Below are positions 1 to 12,331 of a DNA stretch of 64,000 nt, piece after piece. A program made the position numbers and the translations under genes. Each line of letters starts with the position of its first letter. Position 1 is the stretch's first letter. A model generated the notes under the pieces. It ran no database searches, was not told the origin of the DNA, and saw only the letters and a list, made by a program, of their open reading frames with translations. The stretch comes from Plecoglossus altivelis (taxonomy: Eukaryota > Chordata > Actinopteri > Osmeriformes > Plecoglossidae), in the NCBI GenBank assembly GCA_036571765.1, contig BROE01000001.1, positions 5,122,322 through 5,186,321 on the forward strand, read 5' to 3'.

Positions 1-646
1 GATGGCAGTGTGTGCACCTTTAAATTAAATGCGGTCCACCGATCAAATTCAAAGAAGAAGAAGATGGGGCACTGGAGCAGCTGTGAACCCGCGCTGTTGC
101 TGACGAAAATTATGGGCTGACAGATTACTCTACAAACAAGTTCGTGTAACTATAAATATCAAGGATTAGCTATGATTGATACAGCTATGCATAGCAGTTA
201 TCTACTCGCTTACCCTATCCCGAGTTTCCAAATGGTAAATCTTTTTGTTTTATAGTCTAGCAGGAACCTACCGCTTGTGTTTGCACTACCTATTGTTTTG
301 CTGTGTTCTGTACTGAATCAGAACCAGCCGTTGTATTTTCTACATTTGTAGATGGCAGATTAGATAACATTAGCTAGCTAGGAACCAATAGCAACGGTTT
401 GTGGTGAGTGTGTGAGTCTATCCCAACCGATGTGCTTGGCAATCAAACTGCTGATTGCCGAAATAGGCGATAGACTGTTTGTCATCAGCACAACTAGTGT
501 TGGGTAGTCTCTTCTGAACGGAGAATTAAAGAGACAATGTAACAGAACGCACATCATGCGAGCAAGGCAGCTACTTAAGTTAAATTAACCTGCAGTTTAC
601 GAGTAAGTAAATGCAATCATTTGTTTACAGAAAGTAATCTTAAAAA
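1..646 (+). promoter_or_regulatory. cspp1: cspp1 upstream region and probable 5' UTR
   Basis: No coding region is visible here. A donor-like site (GTG|GTGAGT, last exon base 403) and an acceptor-like site (TTGTTTACAG ending at 630) suggest a 5' UTR intron at about 404-630, with the untranslated exon resuming at 631, 16 nt before the start codon. No TATA box was recognised. The transcription start is unknown, and the UTR intron is inferred from sequence only. Confidence 0.4.
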
Positions 647-3600
647 ATGGAGATGGACGATGATCTTGAGAACTTCCTCAAGGAACAGAGAGCCAAAGTG
701 GCAGAGGATAAAGCCAAGTTGAAGCTCGATCTTCCTTACATGGAAATACGGGTGAGTTTCTCTCCGTATTTTTTGTAAGATCGTTTGTACAGTTGACTGG
801 GCCTTGGCCTTGAAGTCAGTAGGTCTACCTTGCTTTTTCATGATACTCATTCGTTTCTGGATTTCAACTGACAGGCAAAGCCTCCAAAGGCCTATGACCA
901 CGCTCTTAAGGAGAACATCCCTCCATTTAAGCGATCTACAGTATTGGGAAAAGGTACACCGATTCCTAATTGAGATGTTTTACTATAACATCAAAGTGTG
1001 AGCAGGGCCTTCGGGAGGTTCATTGTCTCTTTACTGTTTGCATTCATCTCGCTTCATTCTTTTCTTGCAGAAGAGAGTCAGAGCGTCAGTTTATCTCTTG
1101 GTGAGGACTATGAGCGGAAGAAGCAGAAATTACAGCAAGAGCTTCGGCAAGACTACAGACGCTACATGGCTCGGGTAAATGTGACTGAGTTCACTCGTGA
1201 CTGGTACTCATCCTTGAACTCGTCATTTGCATCTTGGAAAACTTCTCTTTTGAAAAGCTCCGTCCTATTATGTACCCTTTTCTGTCTTCTTTAGGAACAC
1301 GGGGCTTCCCTCAGACCTCCACCTGTGCTTGACGTCCAGTCCAGCCCCAGACCGCCATCCAGAAGAGATGCTGCCACACTGACCGAAGGGCGGAGAGGGG
1401 TGCACATTGGGCGCCACCTGGCCGAGGTCAGGGGTCCTTGGGCAGACGAAGATGGGCTGCCCTTTCGAGAGAGCAGGACCAACAGACTGGGGAGGGTGGA
1501 GCCTGGGGACGATGACTCAGAAGATGACTATGAAGAGGACGAGCTGGAGCTGATGGAGAAGAGGAGGCCAAGACACTACTACAAAGCTGACAGCAGGTAC
1601 TTAAACGTTGCTTCTCAGGCCTTCTCAAGCCTGCCGTCAAATTCAGTATAACCTGAGCCGTCAAGATATCGCGAGGGGGAGGGGTTACGTATGTAAATGA
1701 GATAATAACATGTTGGCTTATGAGCTGTCAAGTCAATAGTGGATTCAATTCCATGTTTTACCTTGTCTTCCTCTTTTTCATGGTCAGTGAACATGTTTAC
1801 AATTGGTTCGGACCAGTAGGATTCTGACCAGTCCCACCTGCAGCTTGTTACTTGCTTGTCCTGACAGTCTGTCATTAAATCATCTGTATTAAGGTTCAGA
1901 GACAGGAGGAAAGAGCTACCTAGTGATTACGTTGACCCAGATCATTATGGACAGAGAACAAGTCATGAAAACAGGTATTGTCAGCAGCTATCTTGTCTAC
2001 ACTCATCTTTGATCAATTGTATGTTACACACACTACAATGTAACACACACTTTTGTTATCCAAAGCGACAAAGCAAATGGTGCATGTTGAAAGTACAGTA
2101 GACATCTCCAACAGCTCAGCGAACAGTGTAGTGGTACAAAACTATAAACCTGCAGTGCAACAATAACAAATAGATTAAGTTATAGACAAGAGTAGCACAT
2201 TTTCTGTTGCTAGCTGATGCGATGTGATCCATTAGGTTCATGCTGTATTTGGCAGGGGTGAGTCAATGACTGGTTCTATTGATTTCCAGCGAGAGGAAGG
2301 AGGCTGATGGGGCTGTTGTCCAAGAGGGTTATCAAGATGTGCATCACAGGACCTCCTCCATGACAAACCAAGACAAGTACGTCCCAAATGTTGGATGGTA
2401 ACGATAGAAACACACAACCTGTGTTCCATGTCTACGCTCAAAAGCTATGTTGATAGTTCTTGAACCATTTTCAAAGCAGCTTGCCTGGCTGCTTCATAAT
2501 CAGTGGTGCATTTCCACTGAGTCAGAAATGGGTTTGTGAACGCTAACGGGTGACCTGACCTGACCTGTCTGATAGGCTACTGTCTACAAGGGACACCAGG
2601 TCAAACTCCATGTCACGATCAGCCATCAACAAGAACGAGTTTGCCACAGGGCTCTTGATCGGTAAGAGAGATTTCATTAGTCAGATGCTTAGTATATTAA
2701 GAGTCGATAGGAAAACAATTATTGTACATCATTTAAAATAAATAAATGTGTTTTTACTCTAACCTTGATGTTTCCCTGTACTGTGTGCAGGTGCAGCTGA
2801 TGCTGACGAGGTCATACAGAGGCGGAAGGAGCGCTACAGACAGGAGCTGCAGGAGCAGATAGCCGAACAGAAGAGGAACAAGAAAAGGTAGACCTTTACA
2901 TTCTACAACATTCTTCAACGTTGCATTGCCTTTTTGGTTTTCCGACCAAACATAACTTCACCAAGGGTTCATGTTCATGCTGTACTAAGCACATTTGTTC
3001 ATCATTTTCATGATGAATTCTTAGTTAAAAAATAAATAAAAAAAGCTTCCAGTGAATGGAATATGAGAAATATTGTGGGTGAAATGAGTAATTTGCCTTT
3101 GTCTTTGATCCAGAGAGAAGGATCTAGAACTTAGAGGAACCGCCACAGGAGCCACTGACCCTGAGAAACTGGTAGGTTTGTCTGCTCTTTTTTTATTTCA
3201 TTTGAATTTATATCCAAGTTCATTCCAAGCTCACCTGAAGATCCTGCCTAATTTGTGTTCCAAGCACCAACCTATTTATACGGTAATATCCCTTTCACCT
3301 CTCCTTCATAACCCAGCCGGATCCCATCAAACATGCTGGACAGATTGTGGTGAAAAAAAGAGAAGATCAGTACCGCGCTGGCCTGGGTCTGGACGAGGTG
3401 CCAGCAGGGGAAGAACCTAGAAGGCTACCTGGTGATGAGAAGCATTCAGCGGGCAGAGAGAGGGAGAGGCTCCCCCCTGAGTTGCCCATAGTAGCCTTCC
3501 AGTCTCCGCTCCTGGAGTACAGCGCAGCGCTGGGGCTGTCCAATGGAGGGCTTTCCCCGTACGGCCAAGTGGGGGGTTTCCCCCGAGCCATGGATACGCC

Positions 3601-6600
3601 CAGGTACGGTAGCACACACACCTTCTAAACGTCAAAACGTATTGTACACTGAAAAGTTCCATTCTCTTGTCTTTCTTTTTTTTTTGCTGCTGTCTGCTGC
3701 TGATTTTGTCTTCCCTTTTGAAATGAAGAAAAATAATGTCGACGTTTGATGTGCAGAATGCCAGGCCTCCCTTTGCACCCCCCACCCAGGATGGCAGAAG
3801 CCTACAGGAGTCCATATGATGAAGGCTACTCATACTATGGAGCCAGGAGTACAGTGGAGCCCAACCTGCCCTACTGTAAGTACTGCAACTGGATCAGTAG
3901 TATTGATCAGTTGACATCTTGCAAAGATGGTGAATGTTCCCCTAATGACTCTCAAGACGTTTGGTACATTGCAGGTAATAAATAGTGGAAGTTAGCCTGC
4001 CTTCTGAGCCACCCTGCTTGATTTCAAAAGTTGGTCTTCTCTCCATAAACCTCTTTTTAAATCATTGGACCAATCAGAGTTCCAATTTGTTTGTATATGT
4101 TTGTGTCAGATGGGCAGATGGTGATGCCTGGAGGAGTGCCGCTGATGTCCTACCTAACCTTACCTCAGACTGGAGGGAACCCCCCCAGTCACCGCAGCCT
4201 GCACGGTACCCAGCATACACACCCAGAGGAACCTCCACCACCACTGTGAGTATTGCTGACTCAGCGAGGTCCGTCACACACCACTGAGGTCCGTCACACA
4301 CCACTGAGGTCCGTCACACACCACTGAGGTCCGTCACGCACTACCGAAGTCAAATCAAATCACATTTTTTATGTGTCGCATACACATGGTTAGCAGATGT
4401 TAATGTGAGTGTAGCGAAATGCTTGTGCTTCTAGTTTCGACAATGCAGTAATAACCAACGAGTAATCTAACCAATCAAGTCCGTCATACACTACTGAGGT
4501 CCGTCACACACTACTGAAGTCCTTATTCTTGTGTCCCGCAGCTGGCGTTTCCTTTACTCAGGTTCAGCACTTTTTGGTCTAAAAAGGGGCAGAAAATGTT
4601 AGTGTGGCCAAATGACAGGGAATGCATGCGTTTTGTTTGCCAGCAGAGGGCAGTAGTTAGTCTTGCAGCTGTCAGAGGACACTCCTGCCATCTGGACATG
4701 GACAGTGTTGTTTCAGCCAGCTGCTGAGTCGCTCCTGCTCTGATCTGTCCCTCATATAAGCTCATCCTCTTTTCTGGCCCTTTCTGAAGACATGCACACA
4801 CATTGACAAACCTTGAATTGAAATACTGAAATACATTGAAATACTGGCTTCTAATACAGTAGCCAACACGACAAAATATGACATGCCTGAAACTAGTAGA
4901 TAAAAATGACACATACTGTTCTTTAACATGGTGCTCAAAGCATTTGGTTAACTTGTGTATCGCACTCAAGGTTAAGATGGAAGAATATTGGAGGGATGCG
5001 TGTTAAAGGATCCCAGAGATCCTCACATGAGCTGGCTGGCAGTTTAAGGTTCCAGAGACATAAGAACTGGAGGGAGCCCAGTCCTGTTCTGTATTAGGCT
5101 CCAAATGGGGGATGGTTCCTGGAAAGACCTAAGCAAGTGAAAGGATTTTCTGTGTCTTTCTCAGCAGTGACTCTGCCACAGTCAGCTCAGGGATTAGTGT
5201 CTTTCCTGCAGAGAAGATCCTTCCATCCAAGGAGAGCGCACTAAGCTACAAGGAGGCACTGAAACAGCAGGTGACATCACCCCCCCCCTCCTCTCCATGA
5301 GTTGCCATACTGCACCAAAATACCCTGAATGTAATGAATGTCAATAGATTCTGCTCATAGGTGTTTGCGATCAAAAGTACTAATTCACAAGAAGATTGGA
5401 CTGAATGTGAAATATTGATCGACTTTGAATTGTTGTGACTGAGATCCCAAGTCCAAGATCTTATTCTGTGTTTTAAACAAGTAGGACAGTGATGGTGGCC
5501 ATGTCATGGTTTCAACAGGAAGGGGACAAAAAAGGGAGCCAAGGTTTTGATTAGATGAAATAGTCGAAGAGATCAATTTAGGTTGAAAAAAATATTTAGT
5601 GACTTGAATTCATATAGGAGGTCAGTCCAATTTGGATCCTTTAGGGATTTTCTTTATTTATTTGTTGTAATCTTTGTAGTATTCTTTACCATCTTCACCA
5701 CCGTGGCTCCCTCCAGATCCAGGAGATGCAGGAGCGCCGGAGGCTGGAGAAGGAGGAGAGAGACCGGGCTGAGGCCAAGATGGAGATCCACATGAAGAAC
5801 CATGACCCATGGGGCCGGGGAGGGTGCGGAGCGCCTCTCAGAGACACCCGAGGGAACCTCATCAGTACGTTCTAGCATGTTCCACTTACATCACTATTCC
5901 AGATTGCATGAAAAGTGGATCAGTGTTATTTTGATTGCGGATGTAACAAGGTGGATTACAGTAGCTGTATCTGCCAAATACTAGTTCCCACTTATACAGG
6001 TGCTGATATGATTTGTGAAGCCCTTTAGGGTATTGTAAAAAGAGCTATACAAATAAGATTTGGCTTGATATATTCACAAAAATGTACACACACATTTTAA
6101 GCATCTGTGACATAAGTGGTCAAATGGTCACAGATCTGGTTATTTTAGTTTCAGTTCTTAAAAAAATAAATAAAATATAATAATAATAATAATAAGGATG
6201 ATGATAATAATGATAATATATGTCCTATGATTTGTGTGACTAGCTGACCTGAATCAGATGCACAAGCAGAATGAGGAAGCTTGGCTGAACCCGGAGACGT
6301 GGCAGAAACAAACCACAGCCATTGTGCCTGTCCTGACAGAGGACCTGCCCTCCATCAACACAGTCTCAGGTAGACAGTCGCTGCGCCAGTGGCCACTTAA
6401 CGGACAGCACATGCATCAATGTGACTGTAATAGACGTACACATGCTTAAGGGTGTCACACATTGTCTCTGTGCAGATTTTGACCGTGTCCAGACCCCTAA
6501 GTATGCCAGAGGCAGTGTGTTTGCAAACCAGCCCACACCTCAGCAACTTATGGAAAAGCACAAGTACAAGTCCTTCCTAAAACAACAGGTACTGTTTGGG

Positions 6601-9600
6601 TATGAAGCTTCCAGTCATTACTGGCAGTGAGAGCTTTTGCTCTACGCTCTCCTTCTCTGTTAGTTAGAAAGCTGACAGGATGTTGTTGTTGAACAAACTG
6701 TGTTTTATCCTTCGGGACCTGCCCAGATTGAGGAGAAGCGCCTCAAAGAGGCAGAGGAGAGGGAGAAGCTCCGTCTGGAGGAGGAGAAGGAGGAGAGGAG
6801 GCTGGCGGAGCAGAGAGCTCGAATCCAGTGGGAGTATAATGAGGAGCAGGAGCGAAAGAAACGCAAGGAGATGGAGGTCAGCGAAGCATCAACCTGGCTA
6901 AATGGGATTCATTAGAAATCACCATTTATGCCTTGCATTACAATATGCTGTATGCAACTCCCACTTTGCAGTACTAGTTGTTTCTGCTTATCAAACATAA
7001 CAGAAGTGCTGAACTCAAAGTAGAAGCAGGGTTTTTGCAGTAGACATAAAACACTTGACACGTAGATTGTAAACCATGGTAACGCATTCCTGTGTCACGA
7101 CTGTTGTTGCGAAACTCAACTTGGTCTTGCTCTCGCAACAGCAAAAGGCCAAGAATGAGGAGCTGGTCCGGCTGGCTGAAGAGCGAAGGAAGGAGGCGGA
7201 GGAGAAAAAGAAAGAGGCAGATGAGAAGGAGATGGCTGCGTTGAGGATGCAGTACGAGGAAGAGAGACAGGCGCGCGTGGAAGAGGTGAGGGGGGCGGCG
7301 ACTGAACCTTGAGTCGCATCTTTTGTTTTGTGCTCGCTCCAAACCTGGGGAGTTGGCAAGGCTCAGTAGAAAGTAGAATGTCAGTAAACCAGGAAAATGT
7401 GTCTGTGGCTTGATAATCTTGCCAACTGAAGTCACCAACATGAGTCACTGGCTGAATCGGTCATCACAGGCACTGCATCATTCCAGGAGTTTCTGTGTGT
7501 GGGCAGGTCACTAAATCAATGAATCGACATCTTAATCACCAACTTTCTGAGGAGAGAGGAGGCCTCGGTGTTCATTCTTCCTAAGCTCTTTAGACAGACA
7601 GATTCAGTGTCATGTGATTTGTTGTCAAATGTCTCTGAAAGATTCTAACAAACAGAAATGTTAGTATGATCCCCATCATACTGTCTATCTGCAGGTGCAC
7701 AGGGAGCCTTCGCCCCCCATCCCCACCCTCCAGAAGAGACACAGGGCCCCCCAGTACACCCCCAGACCCCCCACCATGGACAGCAGACGCTCCACTGCCC
7801 CCATGTCTGTAAGTCGCCCATTTCCTAAACCATAGATGCACTGCAGAGATCATGGCCGGAAACCATGCAGAATCCGATCGATCCTCTCTTAACATACACC
7901 TTTTTTTCCCAGGAGTGCTCTCTCTCAGGACTCCAGTCCCAGTCCCCTCCTGTACCTGCCCGTAGGAACGAGCTAAGAGCTGCAGGTAACATACACACAG
8001 AAACATTCCATAGAGATAGAACCAATGCAAAGTTGATTGGGAGTGAATATGTGTCAAAGGTCACTTAACGTGTGTGTTTGCGTCTGCCTACTCCCAGAGG
8101 ACCAGAGGGGAGTGATCAGTGAGTTGTCAGCCTTGCGCAGACAGCTACGCAGTGAACAGAAGCGTCTGGAGGGACAGCTGCTGCGCTCGGAGTGGGAGGA
8201 GCTGGACTCTCCTACGACTGAAAGGTAACGGCTTTCACAACTGTAATGACAAGACATGGCTGCGGTGGGCTCTGCGTGTGGGTGTCACACTGTACTGTTT
8301 TCTCATGCTGACGTGTGTGTGTTTGTCCAGGCGTAGGGAGCGCCCCCTGGTGGATGTGTTTGACATGGCCAGGCTGCGTCTGCAGGCCCCTGTCCGGAGG
8401 CCCCCCTCCAGGAACATCGAGCCTGGCAACCTGCTCCGCATCCATGACGCTTTACAGCTCAGATACCCTGGTACACACGCCTTCTTCCATTCCCTCAATC
8501 CTCCCACCCCCAATGAATGTCCCACACAATACAGACAAAATGCTTGCACGCTTTAACTGACGTTGTGCATGCATGTTTTCCTTCTTGCATTGCAGACAGT
8601 GATTTCAAATACGGCTCCGGTGATCTCCCCAGAGAGGACGGTCAGACTGTGGCCATCCAGAGACAAGCGGACCACCGAGAACAGCAACGCAGGAGGAACA
8701 GCCTGAGGAGAAACCCAGGCCACGGTCAGAGATGTTCCCCCGCTCAGCCCCTCATGTACATCAGCTCTTATTTGTTAAACACCCCCATTGCATAAACACT
8801 CCCAGTTGATCTGGTTGAACACGAGGCCTGAAGGACCCTCTCTCCCAGCCCCTCTCTGTGTCTTGGACGCAGGCGCACAGCATGTCCGCACACGCAACAT
8901 TAAGGTCATTATCCTTTGCATTTGCAGATTATTTTGACCTGTCACCACCCCAGAAACCACCTCATTATTTGGTGAGTCCTCATGAACTTGTTCATTCAGG
9001 CCTCCCCGTTTTTTCTCTTCATACATCACATCACACATGACACACTGCCAGTCTGACACTTCCTTGTTTAGCTGAGGTCAAAGTTCTTCGGCTGAATCAG
9101 GGTATTTGTTGGGTTTCCAGAAGGATCCAGGGAGAGGCTGCCTGTTGGAATCAGAGAGTGCCTTTATCAGTAAGACTTTATTATATCTGTCGGCTTTCCA
9201 GATGCTTTTGCTCTACAACTCTCACTCTATTGTATCACTGAAAGTAAGATGAATGCGGAATTTCCATGTTCTTCTTAGCAAATGAATTATAATTTGGTAT
9301 GAAGTGCGTACCATAACATTGTGCTGGGTTGCTTTATATTATGTACAATAAATCAGCTAGGTGGGGTTTTTTTTACCCGTAAGTGTGCAGTCACCAAAGT
9401 GTCCAGTTGTAGTCAGTTGTTCAGGTGTGACAGTTTTTTCCAAACCCAGACCCCATGGGCGACACCTACCCAGTGCCCCGTCCCCCTCAACAGAAGCCCC
9501 CCCAGCTGTCTGCCCGGGAGAGGAGAAGGCTGGCCAAGAACACCGAATCACACAATGCCATTTCAGAGGTCAATCTATTTTGAAAATGCAGAGAGAATCT

Positions 9601-10186
9601 GTCATAATGTCACCGTTTCTTTCAATTGGAGTGAGGTTTCGGGGCGACTAAATCGCTCTGTGGTTTAGGACAGACAGGCTTCCAGGGAGCCTGCCAGATT
9701 ACCAGATGACTACATCCTCCACTCAGAGTCAGCAGGCCGGGCCCAGGAGCGCGAGCACCACAGCTGGACCAGGAGACTGCCAGCTCTGAGGCGCCATGGC
9801 AAGACGACAGGTGGGTCCACCGGAACCAGATCCATCTCACTCACGCACAGAAGAACGGAGGACAGCAGATTGTCGTGCGCTTGGGTTTCCAACAGAGAGT
9901 TAATAATGATGATGTTGATTTTAAGTATCCCCCCCCCTCCTAACTGCCGGTGTCTCCTGTAGAAGACCTGTCTGAGGATGAGGAGGAAGAGTTTCCAGGG
10001 GTCTCTCCCCGAGGGCCTGACCACCGCAGCTCTGCCGACACGGACGCCACCGAGCCCTGGATGAGAGCTGAGTCGTCGGAGACGCTGAAGCGTCTGATGA
10101 GCGGTCCGTCTAGGAGGGAGAGGCTGCCCCCCGTCAAAGCCATCCACACGCAGGACTGGGACGGGCCCTCTACCTACCACGGCTGA
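647..10186 (+). CDS. cspp1: Centrosome and spindle pole associated protein 1 (CSPP1), 28 coding exons
   Basis: Exons: 647-751, 875-953, 1071-1174, 1295-1596, 1894-1974, 2290-2376, 2576-2661, 2791-2887, 3114-3171, 3317-3603, 3757-3875, 4110-4245, 5165-5270, 5717-5864, 6244-6369, 6476-6588, 6727-6876, 7142-7285, 7695-7808, 7913-7985, 8098-8224, 8331-8470, 8596-8724, 8928-8971, 9121-9169, 9450-9568, 9669-9810, 9963-10186. Phases agree throughout; 3489 nt give 1162 aa (human long form about 1250). CSPP1 is a microtubule-associated protein of centrosomes, spindle poles and the ciliary axoneme, needed for cilium formation. Family-like blocks include YRQELQEQIAEQKRNKK, GNLITDLNQMHKQN, EERRLAEQRARIQ, SPPVPARRNELRA, FDMARLRLQAPVRR and, at the C-terminus, TEPWMRAESSETLKR. 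Residues about 679-776 are a long charged Glu/Arg/Lys coiled-coil region. The start is the first ATG; a second Met lies two codons on. The exon at 5165 has a tandem CAGCAG acceptor. Identification is firm; individual junctions are inferred. Confidence 0.93.
4266..4525. repeat. 20-bp minisatellite interrupted by an interspersed element
   Basis: In a cspp1 intron, a 20-bp unit (GAGGTCCGTCACACACCACT) repeats about four times from 4266, stops at about 4351, and resumes as about two further copies from 4477. The gap holds a separate element at 4352-4476. The copies differ at a few positions. Confidence 0.85.
4352..4476 (+). mobile_element. Short interspersed repeat of salmonid type, inserted in a minisatellite
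   Basis: About 125 bp beginning with an AAATCAAATC-type end and containing CACATGGTTAGCAGATG, GTAGCGAAATGCTTGTGC and ACAATGCAGTAATAACCAAC. I recognise these as parts of a very common salmonid dispersed repeat; this rests on memory, not a search. A 5-bp sequence, AAGTC, stands on both sides (4347-4351 and 4477-4481) and could be a target-site duplication, although the surrounding minisatellite could also supply it. No coding capacity. Confidence 0.6.
6010..6070 (+). repeat. Degenerate tail of a fish interspersed repeat
   Basis: The stretch with GAAGCCCTTTAG, AAAAGAGCTATACAAATAAG and GATTTGGCTTGAT resembles the 3' ends of common salmonid and other teleost repeats, which finish in GGGCTATATAAATAAATTTGATTTGA-like sequence. 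It lies in a cspp1 intron and is decayed. Recognition is from memory. Confidence 0.4.
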
Positions 10187-10764
10187 CTCCACGCTTGAGT
10201 CCTTTGGCTCACGGACACTCGAGGACGTCGGTGGACACCAAGTTTACAAACCAAACCATCTTGCTGTTGAGGCGCCCCTGAGGTTTGGTACATGCACGTT
10301 GGCAGTGTCACAGCAAGATCCTGTCTCCAGATACAACAGCATCTGTGTTTGCCTCTATAGTTAGTTTTGCCTCGTACTTCTGTTTGTCATGTTCTACCTC
10401 AGAAAACTGCTCTTGCTCAGTGGATAGATTTAGTTTGGATTAAGTTGTTTAATTAGCTTGTTTTCATTTCTCTTTGTATGGAAATCATAAGCCTTTTGCA
10501 TTTATTTACCTGAGATGAACAGATCTATGCTTGGAATGAGCGCGCGTGTGTGTATTCAAGAGACCACGTCAGACATTGCGTCTGCTGCACTATTTGCTGT
10601 TGGTTTGCAGTATCAAGGACTTGATCTGGTCCTTTTCAATAGTATTTATTGCGTCTTGTATCATGGCACTATATTTGTAATGTAAATTATGACAAATGAA
10701 AGTTGTTTTAAAGGAAAATTGTAATGTACCATGTGTAAATGTTTGTGAAAATGCTTAAAATTAT

Positions 10765-10770
10765 AATAAA
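10765..10770 (+). terminator. cspp1: cspp1 polyadenylation signal (AATAAA)
   Basis: Canonical AATAAA about 580 nt after the cspp1 stop codon, with T-rich sequence following at 10790-10800. The 3' UTR would run from 10187 to about 10790. The convergent amph signal lies about 230 bp further on. Confidence 0.7.
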
Positions 10771-11000
10771 TTATATTTTACATAAATGAGTATTTGTTTT
10801 TGGAAGTGTCTGGAATTTACAGTTCTCAATAGGTTACCACTGTTTTCCTGTCAATGAAAGAATTCAAAAAGTGTTGTATATGACAATGTACCAGATGATT
10901 GTGGAACAAAAGAAACATCCATATGGAGCTCGATTTTTTTGGTCAATGTTTCTATTGTATATACCGGAAAACGATTAAATGCATTTAATTTTTAAAGGCT

Positions 11001-11006
11001 TTTATT
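11001..11006 (-). terminator. amph: amph distal polyadenylation signal (AATAAA on minus)
   Basis: TTTATT on plus is AATAAA on minus, about 2.5 kb after the amph stop codon. Other minus-strand AATAAA sites at 12362-12367 and near 12710 could give shorter transcripts. Which one is used cannot be told from sequence. Confidence 0.5.
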
Positions 11007-11659
11007 GGCAAAAAACATTTAATACATACAAGTCTCTTTTTACAGTAATCAGTCAGCTCTTATAATCCAATCAGAATTAGTTATTTCACCTGATTAGAAC
11101 TCACTCACACTCCCATGAGCTTATGATATGGTGAAATATGCAAGCTGGTCATTTGGTGCCAGGGCATACAAACATTTTTTTTAAACAAATTGAGCTATTT
11201 AAAATGCATCTGATCATGCTTTGCAATAATCTAGCAAGGATGCTACTCAATACCACAACAACTTAAACAACCAAATGGATGTCACTGCCAACACTTAATT
11301 TATCATAATTGAATATTTTCTCAAATATGAAGCCTACATTTCCAAAACATTAACTAAATCAGACCTCTTCATCCAGCACCTCAACTGTCATATTTAAGTA
11401 TGTATTGTCTGAAAATCTGTGTATGCACAAAAGGAACTGTGCAATGATGGGAACAGGGTCGTGTTTGTTAATAAACACTTGCTTTCCAGTTACACACTTA
11501 CTGTCCTATACGTTTTAGATGTTTCCCTGCTCCAACACAACTGAAATGACTAGTCGTCAATTTGTTAACCATCTGCAGAGCTTGACTCCCTCATTGGAAT
11601 CAGGTGTGTTGAATCAGGGAAACGTTCACAGACAGGACAATGCTCACTAAGACCAGGTT

Positions 11660-11720
11660 GAAGACCACTGATTTAAAGAACATTTCCATAGTGAGTAGCC
11701 TACAACCAATGTCCTCTCAA
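11660..11720. repeat. Direct repeat copy A in amph 3' UTR
   Basis: Begins GAAGACCACTGATTTAAAG and includes GTGAGTAGCCTACAACCAA. A near-identical copy lies at 12267-12331, with a handful of substitutions and a 4-base length difference. The sequence just before copy A (about 11520-11655, with GGAATCAGGTGTGTTGAATC) resembles a dispersed fish repeat. Confidence 0.75.
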
Positions 11721-12266
11721 AAAAGTAGCAGACTGATTAAATATATAGTAGCGACCATATTGGAAATTTGATTTCTTATCACAGTATAGGCCAATGTTTT
11801 GTATTGACATTTTCATAATTACTATGTTCATGGTTTTTCATGTGATATAATTGAACGTGTTTCCATCAAATCTGATGTGTATATGACATCCTCCCTCATG
11901 AGAAAACTGATATCTCTCAAAAACTACAGTATCGCATTCAGGATGTTCATCACGCAATCTGCGGTTAATTCGAGTTTATGTTCAGTTCTGTTATTATACT
12001 TGCACCTTCCGCAACTGGTTGTTGTTGGAAGAAAAGGCCAAGACCTGACCGTGAGAAAATTCCTGTATCACCTCTGCTTGTGAAGACGCAATCTAATCTT
12101 ATTTACATTAAATCAACCTGCTCCCTAGCAGGTTTAAGATAACTAATTTGCTATTAGAGCAAGTCCATGATGAGCTTCGAAGAACCGAACAATCCAAGAC
12201 CATGACAAATCGTCGACCAAGCCAGCTAACTGAGTTAGCGACGTACGAAGAACGGGCCCCAGAGAT

Positions 12267-12331
12267 GAAGACCACTGATATAAAGGACATTTCCAGAGTG
12301 AGTAGCCTACAACCAAACGATGTCCACTCAA
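12267..12331. repeat. Direct repeat copy B in amph 3' UTR
   Basis: Second copy of the unit at 11660-11720, same orientation, about 600 bp away. It shares GAAGACCACTGAT, ACATTTCCA and GTGAGTAGCCTACAACCAA. Confidence 0.75.
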
